A program made the position numbers and the translations under genes. From positions 62,001 to 126,000 of the forward strand of contig FMBT01000378.1 in assembly GCA_900095095.1 (NCBI GenBank): a DNA stretch of 64,000 bases, in the 5' to 3' direction. Within the stretch, counting starts at the first letter, position 1. Each line of letters opens with the position of its first letter. Origin of the DNA: Fragilariopsis cylindrus CCMP1102 (Eukaryota; Bacillariophyta; Bacillariophyceae; Bacillariales; Bacillariaceae). Of this stretch, positions 45,527 to 57,130 are shown piece after piece. Below the pieces are notes generated by a model that did no database searches, had not been told where the DNA came from, and worked only from the letters and a program-made list of their open reading frames with translations.

Positions 45527-46426
45527 TTTAGTTTCTTAATTTTTCTTCTTCTTCTTCTTTTATCGTTGGTGTTGGTTGTTGGTTGTAAAATTTTCTATTG
45601 TTTTTTGTTGTTGATTTATTTATGTGATAATACCTCGTACGCCGTTTACTTTCATGATTTTTTTCAGCAACGAACCGGTATTGTATGTGGACTATGCGCT
45701 GTGATGTGTTCAGACGCGTACAGTATGGAGCTTGAGTGAGTCGTGAAGGATGGTCATTATTGCTTGGTTTGGTATTCGCGCGGTTGTCTAAATTTCACAA
45801 GAAAATATATTTTATACTCTCTTTTATCAACACTTCACCTGAGCAATTTGCGCGCGCTTCTAAGATAACCTACATATGCAGTACAGTACGTCTTATTATT
45901 GTTGATTCATTCATTTAGTAATTTCTTACTTTTATAGGCTACTTCCTCCAGCGAACGCTTAATGACTGCGCGCCCCTTTAGGGAATTTTCACACCATAAA
46001 AGCGTCAAGAGTGAGTCGAAAACTCATTTTCTTTTTTAACTTCATGTCGATTGGGTAGATTTTAGCACCGATTTTAACGGTTCTACACGCTTTAGTGCCT
46101 CTTAATTTTGAAACAATAGCGCGCAGTCATTAAGCGTTCGCTGGAGGAAGTACGTAGATCAATGTTTCACCATAACAGCATTAAAATTCATCAAATCATA
46201 TCTCTTATCACGATAACAAGCAAAGCAACGACGCCAAATCATTTCTTTTCTACACTGAATTAGAATCACCTCCCAAGCAATCTGTTCACTATTCCACCAC
46301 CCCAACAATCAACCTGTTTGCACGAACAGAAGATAATAGCAAAAACTAATAATTTTACAGTAGTTTTACAGATCTCTAATAGTATAATTATCTGAAACGA
46401 TAAAACGAAATCGACATCCTACAACT
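45527..46426. other. Divergent promoter region carrying a MITE
   Basis: Upstream DNA of the PX/LOR gene (-) and the zinc protein (+). It contains the 213-bp element at 45940-46152 and a TACAGTACGT near 45889. No gene is seen. Confidence 0.5.
45940..46152. mobile_element. MITE, Tc1/mariner-like (34-bp perfect terminal inverted repeats)
   Basis: 45940-45973 and 46119-46152 are exact reverse complements. Each arm begins at its outer end with TACTTCCTCCAGCGAACGC. If the outer TA is the target duplication, the inverted repeat proper starts CTTCCTCCAG, as in Tc1/mariner or Stowaway-type elements, which insert at TA. The 145-bp interior has no coding frame. Perfect arms suggest a recent insertion or selection for the hairpin. 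Confidence 0.8.
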
Positions 46427-46903
46427 ATGGGACGCCACAAGTGCGTCAACTGTGACAATTGGCTGGACGTTCATTCGCCCGAGTGTGAAAATTGCGGATA
46501 TGGACCAAGATATGGCGCTTGGGTGTGCGATAGCTGTGCCACGGCAGGAGGCTGCGATAGATGTGGTGAATCTATGTGTTTCTCTTGTGTATATCAAAAA
46601 TTCCTTTGCTGTGGTCAGGTCTTATGTGGTGTCGACGATCCATCAGATAAGAACTGCGCCGGTAAACACACCGAAAAGACTCTGAAATGTGGTCACACGG
46701 GATGCAACTTCCAGAAGGAAGACGATGGTTGTCGTACTTGTAATATCATCGACGAAGCGAACGTGGAGAAAGATGCAATCGCCGAAGATATCATTACGAT
46801 CAAATCTGTTATGGGTAGAATTAAGAGTAAGAGTATTAAGTCGGCATTGGAATCAATGATCAAAGATCACGAGGGAAACAAAAGAAAGCGGCTCGATAAA
46901 TAA
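46427..46903 (+). CDS. Small Cys-rich putative zinc-binding protein
   Basis: A single frame of 158 residues. The first ~105 residues hold about 20 cysteines, mostly as C-x2-C pairs: CVNC, CENC, CDSC, CDRC, CFSC, CRTC, plus LCCGQVLC and KCGHTGC. Such spacing suggests several zinc sites of treble-clef or RING-like type; the order does not fit a standard RING, so no E3 role is claimed. The last ~50 residues are a charged helix (EKDAIAEDIITIKSVMGRIK) ending in a basic KRKRLDK, a possible nuclear signal. The start has a good A-rich leader. I know similar short zinc proteins from diatoms and other algae, without a function. Confidence 0.75.
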   Translation: MGRHKCVNCDNWLDVHSPECENCGYGPRYGAWVCDSCATAGGCDRCGESMCFSCVYQKFLCCGQVLCGVDDPSDKNCAGKHTEKTLKCGHTGCNFQKEDDGCRTCNIIDEANVEKDAIAEDIITIKSVMGRIKSKSIKSALESMIKDHEGNKRKRLDK

Positions 46904-47141
46904 CAAGACGAGGACGAAACGGACAACTAATAGTGAAAGAAGAAAGAATTGCGCATATGATCGCATCGAGTACTGGAAGAATTTAAATTTTTTATTATAC
47001 TCTAATGCGATCACGTCGCAAATTTCACAAGTATATACGAGAGGCTAGTTTTTGAAATAGTACTCCTTCTAGATTTATTTCGATATTATTTTATGAGCAG
47101 TGTCTGTACACCGTCAGCAAAGAGATGAAAAGAATTGATCA

Positions 47142-50100
47142 TTATTTAGAAGAAGTACGAGATAAGATATCAACAATACTCTTGATAATAGCATTCTTTC
47201 CTGAGCTACTAGCGTTGTTGCCGTTCTCTTCTTTTGTGGTATTATCATTGCTGCTCACTACCACTAGCTTCAGTAACAAAACTTCGATCTGTCGACGCAG
47301 TTGTTGTAACATCACACCAATTTGAGCTGCCATTTCGATTTCCATCCATTCGTCGACTACCACAATGCGCTCCGTATGCTTCACAACTAATGGACCACCA
47401 AATAAAAGCAATGGCATAGAGTTGACAAAGCACGTCGTGGTGACACTGATGCGATTTGGCGTGCCGAACTTTTCGAAAAATACAACCCAATTCTGATCCT
47501 TGTCGAAACGCTTCTTTGATGCATTCACCGACGTACGATGAAAGTGAATCTGTTGATCTTTGTTCCATAATGTGTACGAACCTGGACGAGATTCTTCTAA
47601 TCGGGCTACGTTAGGATTCAGTCCAGCAAACACAATTGCATGAACAAGTGTCCAGTTCTTCGAATTACGATTGACTATAGCCTTTTCCCATAAGTCCGAG
47701 TTATACACGGATTGTGATCCATCATGCTTATCGACGAACCCAATACCGCAAAGAAGATTCAAAAAGTCTTTTTTGGCAGTTCCGATTTCATGCATCGATT
47801 GTTGATTGAGGTAGTTGGATTGACAGTATTGCCGTCCCGCCTTCATCGATTTAGCTTTAGCAGCAGTGTATCCTTCCCATACATTGCAGAATGTAGCAAA
47901 ATCAGAATCCGGATCTTGAAACTGTTTGTGTTTCGCTGTTGCGATTGCGGCATCCTGTAGGAACGTTGAAAAGGGTGACTTGGACGATAAGGATGCTGCA
48001 ATCGTTAATACTTTGTCTAAACACTGGAAGAGTGATCCAAGAATCAGCATCTTACCTAATCGAACATCTACTGGGAGTTTTGCTAGGTGCTGCCCAAGAG
48101 GGGTCAGATATTTTCTTTCGGAAGTTATTGCACCAACTTCTTCTAACACAGTAAGTGCAGCCTGGACTGATTCATCAGAAGGAGGTTGTGGAGCTTGCCT
48201 TAAAAAGTCTTCGCAGTCTTTTCCTAGACCACTCGCAAGAATAGAAAGACACACTTCTTCGAGTGGAACTCGTTTCAATTCCGGTTCGCTTGTAGCCTTC
48301 ATCGACTCGGCCGTATTGGATGAGAACAGTTTCAAGCAAAGTCCTGGTTGAACACGGCCAGCCCGACCGGCTCGTTGTTTCGTATTTGCTTTTGCGCACC
48401 AATCCGTAACCAGAATCGAAGTTGACGTACGTTTGTTACGTCGAACTTCGCGCTCTCTGCCACAGTCAATTACTGTTCAAAATTTGAATTGTTTCATGAG
48501 CACGTTATGGTGAGTAAAACAGTAGTATGTACACAAATATATTTAATTTTTCTCCTCCCGGTAAGATGACCTGCTACGGCCACATTCAAACGCACGAAGG
48601 CGCAGCACCTCGAACAGGTGCCACTAAAGCGAAACAGATACACGGTCCATTTACGGGAGAAGAGTATTGAGATGTTGAACTTACCAACTATTACGTCCTG
48701 AATCGTAACACTTGTCTCGGCAATATTTGTGCTATATTTGTTAAAAAAGGAAGTGAAGATAAGAAATAAGTGAGGATTTTATCAAAGACCTTTAGCAAAC
48801 AGGAATCAAAACGTTCGGAGATTAATTTAAGTACCTCAATATGATTTTTCTACATCCAGCCTTTACTGGGAGAAATGCTTTCCGTTGATCAACTGATGAT
48901 AGCTTTGAATGGAGTGGAATTAAACTGAATTTCGATTTGTTACCTAGTGTTCTATTTGCGGATAGTCTGTCGGTTAGCGATCGGATCTCTCCAATTCCTG
49001 GAAGGAATATAAGAATTGATCCATTCGTCGTATCAGCACCATCGGGAGCATGTAGAGTTGAATTCCTTTCTGGATGGATAAGCAGTATTTGAAGGACGTC
49101 TTCGATCAAATCGTAGTTAAGAATAGATTCATCGACGCGTTCCAAAGATAATCGAGTCGGCATGCTGTAGCCAGAATATGTCTCTGAAATTTCGGAACCT
49201 ATTGCAGATGCCACATCAATCACCTCTCTATGTTTCTCACCGCCTTGAGACGTTACCCACAATGTAGTCTTTTCGCTTTGTTGGTACTGCCTGTAGGCAT
49301 ATTGAGACCCTTCCTCGATTATGTGATTTGTGGCATCTAGTAGATCTTCGAGATAATAATTCGAAACGGGAAACGTTCGACCCGGAACTCTTATGACTGG
49401 TGCATGATTAAAGAAGTTTGAAAACAAAGTCGAGTCCAAGGTTGCAGACATCTATTACGTACAGAACAAAATAAGTATTTATCAGTATGAGCAGAACGAG
49501 ACACGAGTAGGTACAGGTAGAGATCGACATGTATAAGCATGGATCGTAAAAATCTTCAATGCAATGCAATGCAGTGCAATGTGAACAAATCAAAAAGAAC
49601 AAATCAAGAAACAACCTAAACAAAATACAACGAACGTACCAGTATAACTTTTAGGTCTCTTCGTGTCGTCCGTAAAAGTTGTCGTAGTGCTATCAACAGG
49701 ACATCAGTTTGTACTTGCCGTTCATGAACTTCATCGACAATCACATGCGTAATTGCTTTCAATTCATGATCGTCTTGAAGTCGACGAAGAATAACTCCTG
49801 TAGTACAAAACAACAGTTTTGTATTCTTGCTACGTTTTGATTCCATTCGTATTTGATATCCAACTTGATTTCCGAGTCTATTTTTGTTGATTTTTGTTTT
49901 TGTTTTAGCACAAAAGAGGGGGAAGCGGAATAAAATGAAACAAGAAGTAGTTTTTTGATCAATGGAATTGTTTTGTGGGATGATTATCAGATAGTGGATA
50001 GAAGAGTACAGGCAAAAAAAAGCAACAGTAACAGCAATATTAAAAACAGTATACATACCTATCGGTCATTTCTTCAGCAACACGTTCCGCTACAGATGTA

Positions 50101-52493
50101 GCTGCCACCCTTCTTGGTTGTGTACATATAATATTAATTAAATCACCTTGACCATTCATGAGTGCTTCTTCTAATAGATATTGAGGACATTGAGTTGTCT
50201 TTCCAGCTCCAGTTTCAGCACAAAGAATTGTAACTTGATGTTTCATTATTGTATTTAATACTTCATTTCGATAGGACGTCATTGGTAAATTTTTTCGTTG
50301 ATTTAACATATCAATATATGCCTTTGTAGATTGCTTTTTAATAAAATTTTGTTTTAATATCTTTCCCATTTTCGTTACTGCGGTTTTTGTTTTTGTTGTT
50401 GTTGCTTGTGTTGGCATCGTTATGGAATTATTACTCTTATTATTACTATTCTTGTTGTTATCGTCTTCATCATCATCATCATCATCATCCATATCTTCCC
50501 ATGATTCTTCCACAATCGCCGCAGATGGTTGATCTTGTTGATTATCATTATTGTCGGTTGCATTTATCGTAGTAGTCGACAATGACTTTGGTTTCGATTT
50601 CGATTTCAATACGATCTTATTATTACTAATGTTTTGTTGTTTTTGTTCTATTAAATAGAGTAATTTTTTAATACGTTTAATTTTTTGATTATTTTGATCA
50701 TCTTTAATAATGTCTATATCTTTTTGTATCTCATTATTCCATGATAACCATATTGAACGAAATGTTGGTGGGAACATACCATATAATGGTTTATTAGAGT
50801 CAATTTCATACAATACTTGTAATGCTAAATAATCAAAAATAGTACTACCTGTAGTAACATTATTTTCATATCCAATCCATTCCTTACTTTTATTGTTTAT
50901 TTTAATACCAGTTAATTTATATTCTTTTCCTGTTCCTGATCCTGATCCTCCAGCATTAGTACTAAATTTTGGTTTCCCATATCTTGTATTCTTTTGTTTT
51001 TGTTGTTTCTTACTACACAGATCCTCCAAGTATTTTCTTGGTGTCATTCCTGTCCAACCTTTTGGTATAGTACAATCAATTAAAGAGGTACTTATACTTT
51101 CATCTTCCTTACTGATAGTAGGTTCCTCTTCTTTTTGCACTACATCCACCTTCACCTCCATCACTTCTTTGTCGTTATCATCATCGTCATCATCGTCATC
51201 ATCGTCATCGTTCGTACCAAATAATCCACCACTACCAAAGAATTCACAGTCATCCTCCTCTTCCTCCTTTTCTTTTTTAACAGCGACGTCGACGACCTCA
51301 GTAACGACTGCTTGTTCACGCTTTTGCTTTTGTCTGTCAAGTTTCCTTTCTAATCCAACGAGTTGCTGTTTCATCTTTTTCAACTTGTTCCGTAATTGTT
51401 TAGTTTCAGCTTTACTTCTCATATAATTATTGGCTTCACAGTTTAAATCGATTTCTAATTCTTTTATTTCCTTTTGTTTCAAATGCAATTCGTTATCATC
51501 TTTTTCTAGTGGTGGTGAAATAACATCAACAACAACGTCTTTGGCGTCTTCATCGTCGTTGTTGTTGTTGTTGTTGTTGTTGTTGATGTTTACGTAATCA
51601 TCGTCGTCGTCATTGTCATCATCATATGATCCAGCGTATTGTTCTAGTAGCCATTTCTTTTGTTGTTGTGCTTTGGCAGCAACTTCTGCTTCTTCCTTTT
51701 CAGCTTTTACTTTTTGTTCTTTCTCTTTTCTCTGCTGTTGTTGCTGTTGCTCTTTCTTTATTTTCTCCTCTTCTTTCTTCTTGTCATTCTTCAACCCCTC
51801 GTCATCATCCCCGTTATTGCCAGCATCGCCACTACCATTCAACGACGACGATAATGATGGTGATGACGACGATATGAATCTAAGAACTTCTAGTGAATTC
51901 GAATTTGAATTCGAATTCGAAGTTGAATTCGAATCCTGTTGTAATAGATTATTCCGTAAATTACCATCTGTAAATAAGGGTGGTAATTTTAATGTCGGTA
52001 CATTTAAACATAAATAATCTAATGCTAATTCTAATGTTATCGAATATCCAAGATTAATCACCATTTCTTCTAGATAACAATTACAGTTGTCATCATCATT
52101 GTCATCAACGTCATTGTTATCGTTGTTATAAACAAAACCAAGTTCATCAATTAATATATCAATAATTTTTGTAAATTTTGAAACGAATTTTTGTGGTCGA
52201 TCTACTGTTGTTACGGCAGAGGTGGTGCCATTATTAGCATTGTCAATACCAATACCATCATTGTCATTATTATTATTTTCATTATTTCCATTGTCATTAA
52301 TTTCATTTTGTCGCAATTGATCCACAAGTGATTTAATCCCATCATGAGTTTGTTTTGTAACAATTATATCATTCGAACTGGGCGCTGCAGCAGTCGCTTG
52401 TTGTGCTTGACCACTACTACTACTACCGTAACCACGTGCATCATTAATTCTTCTTTTTCCTCCTCCTCCACCTCCTTTCTTTGACTTTCCCAT
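47142..52493 (-). CDS. DEAH/RHA-type RNA helicase, DHX29-like
   Basis: Five exons (50059-52493, 49640-49877, 48835-49451, 48685-48731, 47142-48472) join in frame to 1555 residues; exon 4 is only 47 nt. Exon 1 holds a Gly/Lys-rich head, a UBA-like helix set ([18 protein letters not shown]), long Asp/Asn and Gln runs, a coiled coil (~360-400) and motif [19 protein letters not shown]. Exon 2 carries [10 protein letters not shown] and motif II DEVHERQ, exon 3 begins with motif III MSATLDS, exon 4 is [15 protein letters not shown], and exon 5 starts the [12 protein letters not shown] motif VI, followed by winged-helix/ratchet and OB-fold regions. DEVH plus the N-terminal UBA-like region fits DHX29/DHX57-type helicases; DHX29 helps 40S ribosomes scan structured leaders. 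Which of the two it matches best is not settled. Donors are GTATGT, GTACGT, GTACTT and GTAAGT. Confidence 0.92.
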
Positions 52494-54258
52494 ATTGTAC
52501 TTGTACTTTTCTTTCTTTTTGTTGTGTCCTGATGATTGCTACTCCTGGTACTGCTACTGCTACTTGGAATTGAGAACGAGAGGATCACACATCGATCATT
52601 CGTCGTTAAGATTTATTTTAAAAAAATCTACATCCACGCCCCCCCCGATTGTTTTGTGATTGGTGTGTGCGTGCCGTTGATGATTATTCATTCCTAATCA
52701 CTAACTAAAGGTCCATTCTGTTGTTCTGTTTCCCCCATTAAAAACCTCGCCCCTTTTTTGTTTGTTTGTTTGTTTGTTCAGGGCCATCTTCCTTAATCGC
52801 GCATACTAGTGACTTGTTTATAAGAGACTTGTTAGTGACTTGTTAGCTGACAGAGTCATTTTTTTTGCCTGGTCCTGGAGACCATTCTGGCCTATAATGA
52901 GTTATGTCAGTCTAGTAGCTAGAGTACTATTATGTCTAGAAGTAGGCATAATGCAGTGGTAAAGTAAGTTATCAAGAGGGAGACCTCACTAAAGAAGAAG
53001 ATAGAATATTAACCTCCCTACCATCATAGACTACTGCTACTACTGCTACTACTATAATACTACTACACCACCATTCCAATCAACTATCAATCAATACTCT
53101 ATATCTTTGTAACATCAACCCCCCCCCCCCCCCCCCAGTGAACAAGAACATGAACTGATATGCTAGCTTATGCATAGAACCAAATGGTGATAATAATATG
53201 ATATAAGATAATGCATAGATAGCCTGAAAATATTAACTGAGTGAGCTCAATCAACTCTCTCTTTCTCTCTCTCTTTATTTCCTCGTGTGTGTCTGTCTGT
53301 CTGTGTGTGTGTATGTATGTGTGTGTGTGTAGTCACTATGCCAATCTGTTATAGTATAGTATAATATTATACATGTCAGAGAAGCCACATATATCTAGTA
53401 ACTACAGTGGTAGCTTTTCACATATAATAAACTGAGAGCTTTTATCTTGTGATCATTCAAAATCAAAAATGATATTCATGGTACTGTACTCAAAGAAATT
53501 GCAGGTGCTTTTTTATTGTACAGAAGAAGGAACACCACAGTTGCCAACATACACTCTAGTTACTATCAATGTAGAGTATAACCCATATGTATAATATCAT
53601 ACTGTAGTATCATTAGTATCAATTGAATTGGTTCCATATATAATATCCATGGAAGAAGTCTTTGGGTTTTTTTTTGTGAAGCAGTCGTGATGTCTATTCG
53701 TTTTGTGGCCCTTCGGGATTTCTGATACAACAAACACGTTTGGGACGACACTGTAGCATCAGCTTAATTCTTTTTTTTTTTTTTTTCTCGCCTTCACATA
53801 TTAATCAATTTTACAGTACTGTACTCGATTTCTCGGAAGCTCAAATTACGATACGGTCGTGTCTGCTGACCATTTGACTTATCGCCGACGCCCATATATA
53901 ATAACCAGACTGCAATTGTTGGTGGTGCATACGGTGACTTATCTCGCACCCATATATTATATATAATAGTCTATATTGAAACATAGATAGTCTACAATTA
54001 CAGTCCTACTACAAGCTAGATATATCTACACGATGTCTTTTAGAAAATACAATAAGTTGCCAACAACCCAAAATGATATAGAATAGAAAAGTATGTATAA
54101 TTATTTCTAAAATAGATATAAAAGCTACCTGATAGCAGATTAGTATAGTAGTTATAGTGTTTTATTAGGCACTGTAGCTCTTCCCCCAGAATCAAAAGAA
54201 TAGGAGAGCTAATATTAACAATCATAACATATAATAATATACAGTATAGTTGTTACTG
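52494..54258. other. Gene-poor region, no supported gene
   Basis: Promoter side of the helicase gene, then non-coding DNA. Visible items are a TTTG run near 52760, a C18 tract at 53119-53136, CT and GT runs at 53254-53330, TACAGTACTGTA at 53812-53823, and a short direct repeat of a GACTTATC...CACCCATATAT block near 53876 and 53936. The open frame 53566-53751 shows no family resemblance. Confidence 0.5.
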
Positions 54259-55859
54259 TTAATGCGGTGCCTGATCTTGGTCTTGGTCTTGGTCTTGATG
54301 TTTTTGCTCTTGCTCTTGTTGCTGCTGCTGCTGTTGGTGATACGAATGATGCTGTAACTGTAGATGCCGCTGTTGTTGTTGTTGTTGTTGTTGTAGCAAA
54401 TGTAACCTTTGATGAGGATCTTGTTCCTGTTGTTGCTGTTGTATTCCGAATAAGGGACCATGCTGCTGTTGTCGTTGCCGTTCTATTTGCTCCTGCGGCT
54501 GCTCCTGTTGCAAAGGTAGCAATCGCCTTCGCCAATTCTGCACTTGCTGGAATTGTTGCTGGAGTTGCTGAAGCTGATGCAGTTGCGGATGCAGCTGCTG
54601 TTGAATATATGACAATGAGACTCGACGATGAGGATCTAGTTGCTGTTGTTGTTGTGTTTGTAACATTGCTTCCATCGCTTGTTGTGGTTGCTGCTGCGAT
54701 TGTGATTTTAACTCTTGTTTATGGTGTTCGTGTTCGTGTATTGAAACTCGGCGAGGATTATTATCATCTTGTGGTGGATGCTGTTGTTGTTGTTGTTGTT
54801 GTTGTAACATTACTTTCATCGCTTGCTGTGGTTGCTGCTGCGATTGTGATTTTAACTCTTGTTTATAGTGTTCGTGTTCGTGTATTGAAACTCGGCGAGG
54901 ATCATTATCATCTTGTGGTGAATGTTGTTGTGCTGGTGATAGTTCGCCGAAAATCAATAAAGGTTCTAAGAAAGTAGTATCTTCTTCTTCTTGTTCTTCT
55001 TCAAATGTTCTACCTTCACTTACGTACGGTAGTAGAGCTGTTAGACTATCTTCTAAATAAGCGCTACCTTCCACTATCCTTCGTCTTTTTCTTCGTCATC
55101 GTCATCGTTACCGTCGTCGTCACCAAAGGTGTCATCACTAACACGTCGTTGTCTTGATTGTTTTACATCATCATAATTATCACGCTGTCGTTTTCTACTT
55201 TTTCTAGCAGGGGTAGTACCCTTTTTAGTATGTATCCTCACAAATGATTTTCGTTCCTCATTGAGTTGTTTTCGAGCAACCGACATGTCACGAAGTGCAT
55301 GCCCTACCTTCTTTCTTGCTTCTGCTTCCTCCAATTCTATATAATGATATTCTTCCTCTGATTCTGACAATGATGATCCTTTTTTCAATGCCCCTCCTCC
55401 TTCTCCTCTGGGTGGTCCTTTCTTCAGAAATCTGACACCCACCTCGTTCCGTAACATGCTACAGACATACAGGATCACTGTAGTTTTTTGTGCTTTATTT
55501 CTTGCCCTTTCATATCCAGGAACATTCACACTAATCGATACTCTGAAACGACGATTCCCGATCGAATTGAAAACGGCCTTGTCTCTTCCACAAAGTACAT
55601 CGTACGGTCGAATGTCGTTTGGTGTAATACTATACGACGAATGGTGATGCCGCTGTTGTTGTTGTTGCTTCTGTTTCCCCCCATCATCAGTATTAGTAGT
55701 ATCCTTTGCTTCTATTATTCTTCCGTCATCACTACTACTACTATAAATACTGTACCTATCAATCATTCCATCCGGTACTTTCGCTGTAGATGATGATGAC
55801 GAAGTTCCATGATGATAACGTAGCAGTGATATATTCGGCAGAGGCTCGTCGCGATTCAT
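54259..55859 (-). CDS. DUF6824-domain protein with long polyglutamine tail
   Basis: The first frame (55859 down to a TAG at 55074) carries the DUF6824 domain at about residues 85-195: PYDVLCGRDKAVFNSIGNRR, FRVSISVNVPGYE, CSMLRNEVGVRFLKKG and ARKKVGHALRDM. This domain is expanded in diatoms and is thought to be regulatory, possibly DNA-binding. A second frame from 55073 to 54259 begins with EGSAYLEDSLTALLP and SEGRTFEEEQEEE, similar to what follows the domain in related proteins, then Gln/His-rich sequence with a doubled RRVSIHEHEH...QELKSQSQQQPQQAM unit. The two fit together if 55074-55111 is a 38-nt intron (GTAACG...GATAG), giving 520 residues; a frameshift is the alternative. Basic clusters (KSRKRQRD) suggest nuclear entry. 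Confidence 0.75.
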
Positions 55860-57130
55860 TTGTGTTTTTTATAGTTATATTGCTATTTCCTTGAGTGTGC
55901 TGCTGGAACTATTGGTAAACTGTCAGCATAATGTCGATGCTAAATCATACACTCTTCCACCGATTTCCTAGTTTAGTTTAGATAATGTACAGCAGCTCCT
56001 TTCGCTTAGTACGACTTAAATGGGATCAGATAAACAAGTAGTATTAACAAATATTTTGTTTTTCTGTGGACGTTCCGGAGGTGACGTGACGTGACATCAA
56101 TTCCTCTGATGAGAATTCACATCTGAAGCGCACATAATGATATCGAATTCGCAGTGCGACACAATTTGTGTCACATCACACTTGCAATAATACTTACATC
56201 ACCAAATCTTACTCACATCTCATAACTTTCCATAATATTTATCTGTGTTTCAGTTTCAGGTAGCGCATCGAAGAATTTACTATCAGCCTGAAAAAACAAT
56301 GCGTCGTCGTCTAGTATTCTCGATTTTCTTCTCAATTTGGTAGGACTTCCTCCAAGAGGTTTAAGTGAAAAATGTGATATTGAAGCTGTGGCGTGACCAG
56401 CGGCGAAGCAAAATAATATTCTTTTTTGGAACGATCATTCAATTATTTATGGAGTTAAGACATCATTCTGTCTTGGGGCTGTTTATTAGACGTTGTGAAG
56501 TAATGGGAATTTATATTTTCAATTAGAAGGCCTTTCAATGTGTGACTTAAAACATGTCACGTATCTTATGGCCCGTTCGATGGCACAGCGTAAATTGAAA
56601 AAGAGACTAGGCAAACGAAGATTTGTTGCGCACGACTCGACTGACTCGACTCTAGACTCACTCACTCACACACTTCTAGTTACTTCTTGTTTACATAAAT
56701 TGATTAATTCCTTCACCATGAGATGGGAAATGAAAACAAAGATGTATACATCTAGATATATAGCTAGGCATGCGATATTCCTTGGCAATATTTTTTTCAA
56801 CACCCTATGTGCATACAAGTAGAAACTAGTTCTTAGTATTTCCACGCTAGCCTTTTGCTACGTACTACTGTACACTCAATCTACCTTGCTACTTGTTATG
56901 GGACTCAAATATTTGAACCTGAATGGTAGTTGACTCTTTCGATTCAAAATATAGCCGTTTGAAAATGAATTTCGATTTTTTTTTTAAATCGAGGATGTTC
57001 CAGGTAAGTTCACGTTATCGAAGAAGCAACAACATATCACAATATTGTATCGAAAATAGGAACAGCACAGTACTAATAGCAACAAGGCAAGGCAAGGCAA
57101 AACAAGACAAGACTACAACAAGGAAGAAAA
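55860..57130. other. Divergent promoter region
   Basis: Between the DUF6824 gene (-) and the MATH-BTB-SAP gene (+). It has the triple TGACGT-type box at 56082-56099. A 94-codon frame at 56538-56822 looks like chance. A (GGCAA)n run lies at 57086-57102. Confidence 0.45.
56082..56099. promoter_or_regulatory. Triple TGACGT-type (CRE/bZIP-like) box
   Basis: TGACGTGACGTGACATCA is three head-to-tail bZIP-type half sites, about 220 bp upstream of the DUF6824 start. CRE-type TGACGT elements control CO2/cAMP-responsive genes in diatoms; use here is inferred. Confidence 0.4.

Noticed and set aside
54267-54977. 236-residue Val/Ala-rich plus frame
   Set aside because: Antisense shadow of the polyglutamine region (CAG/CAA reads as GTT/CTG-type codons on the other strand).
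56538-56822. 94-residue plus frame
   Set aside because: No family resemblance and includes simple repeats.
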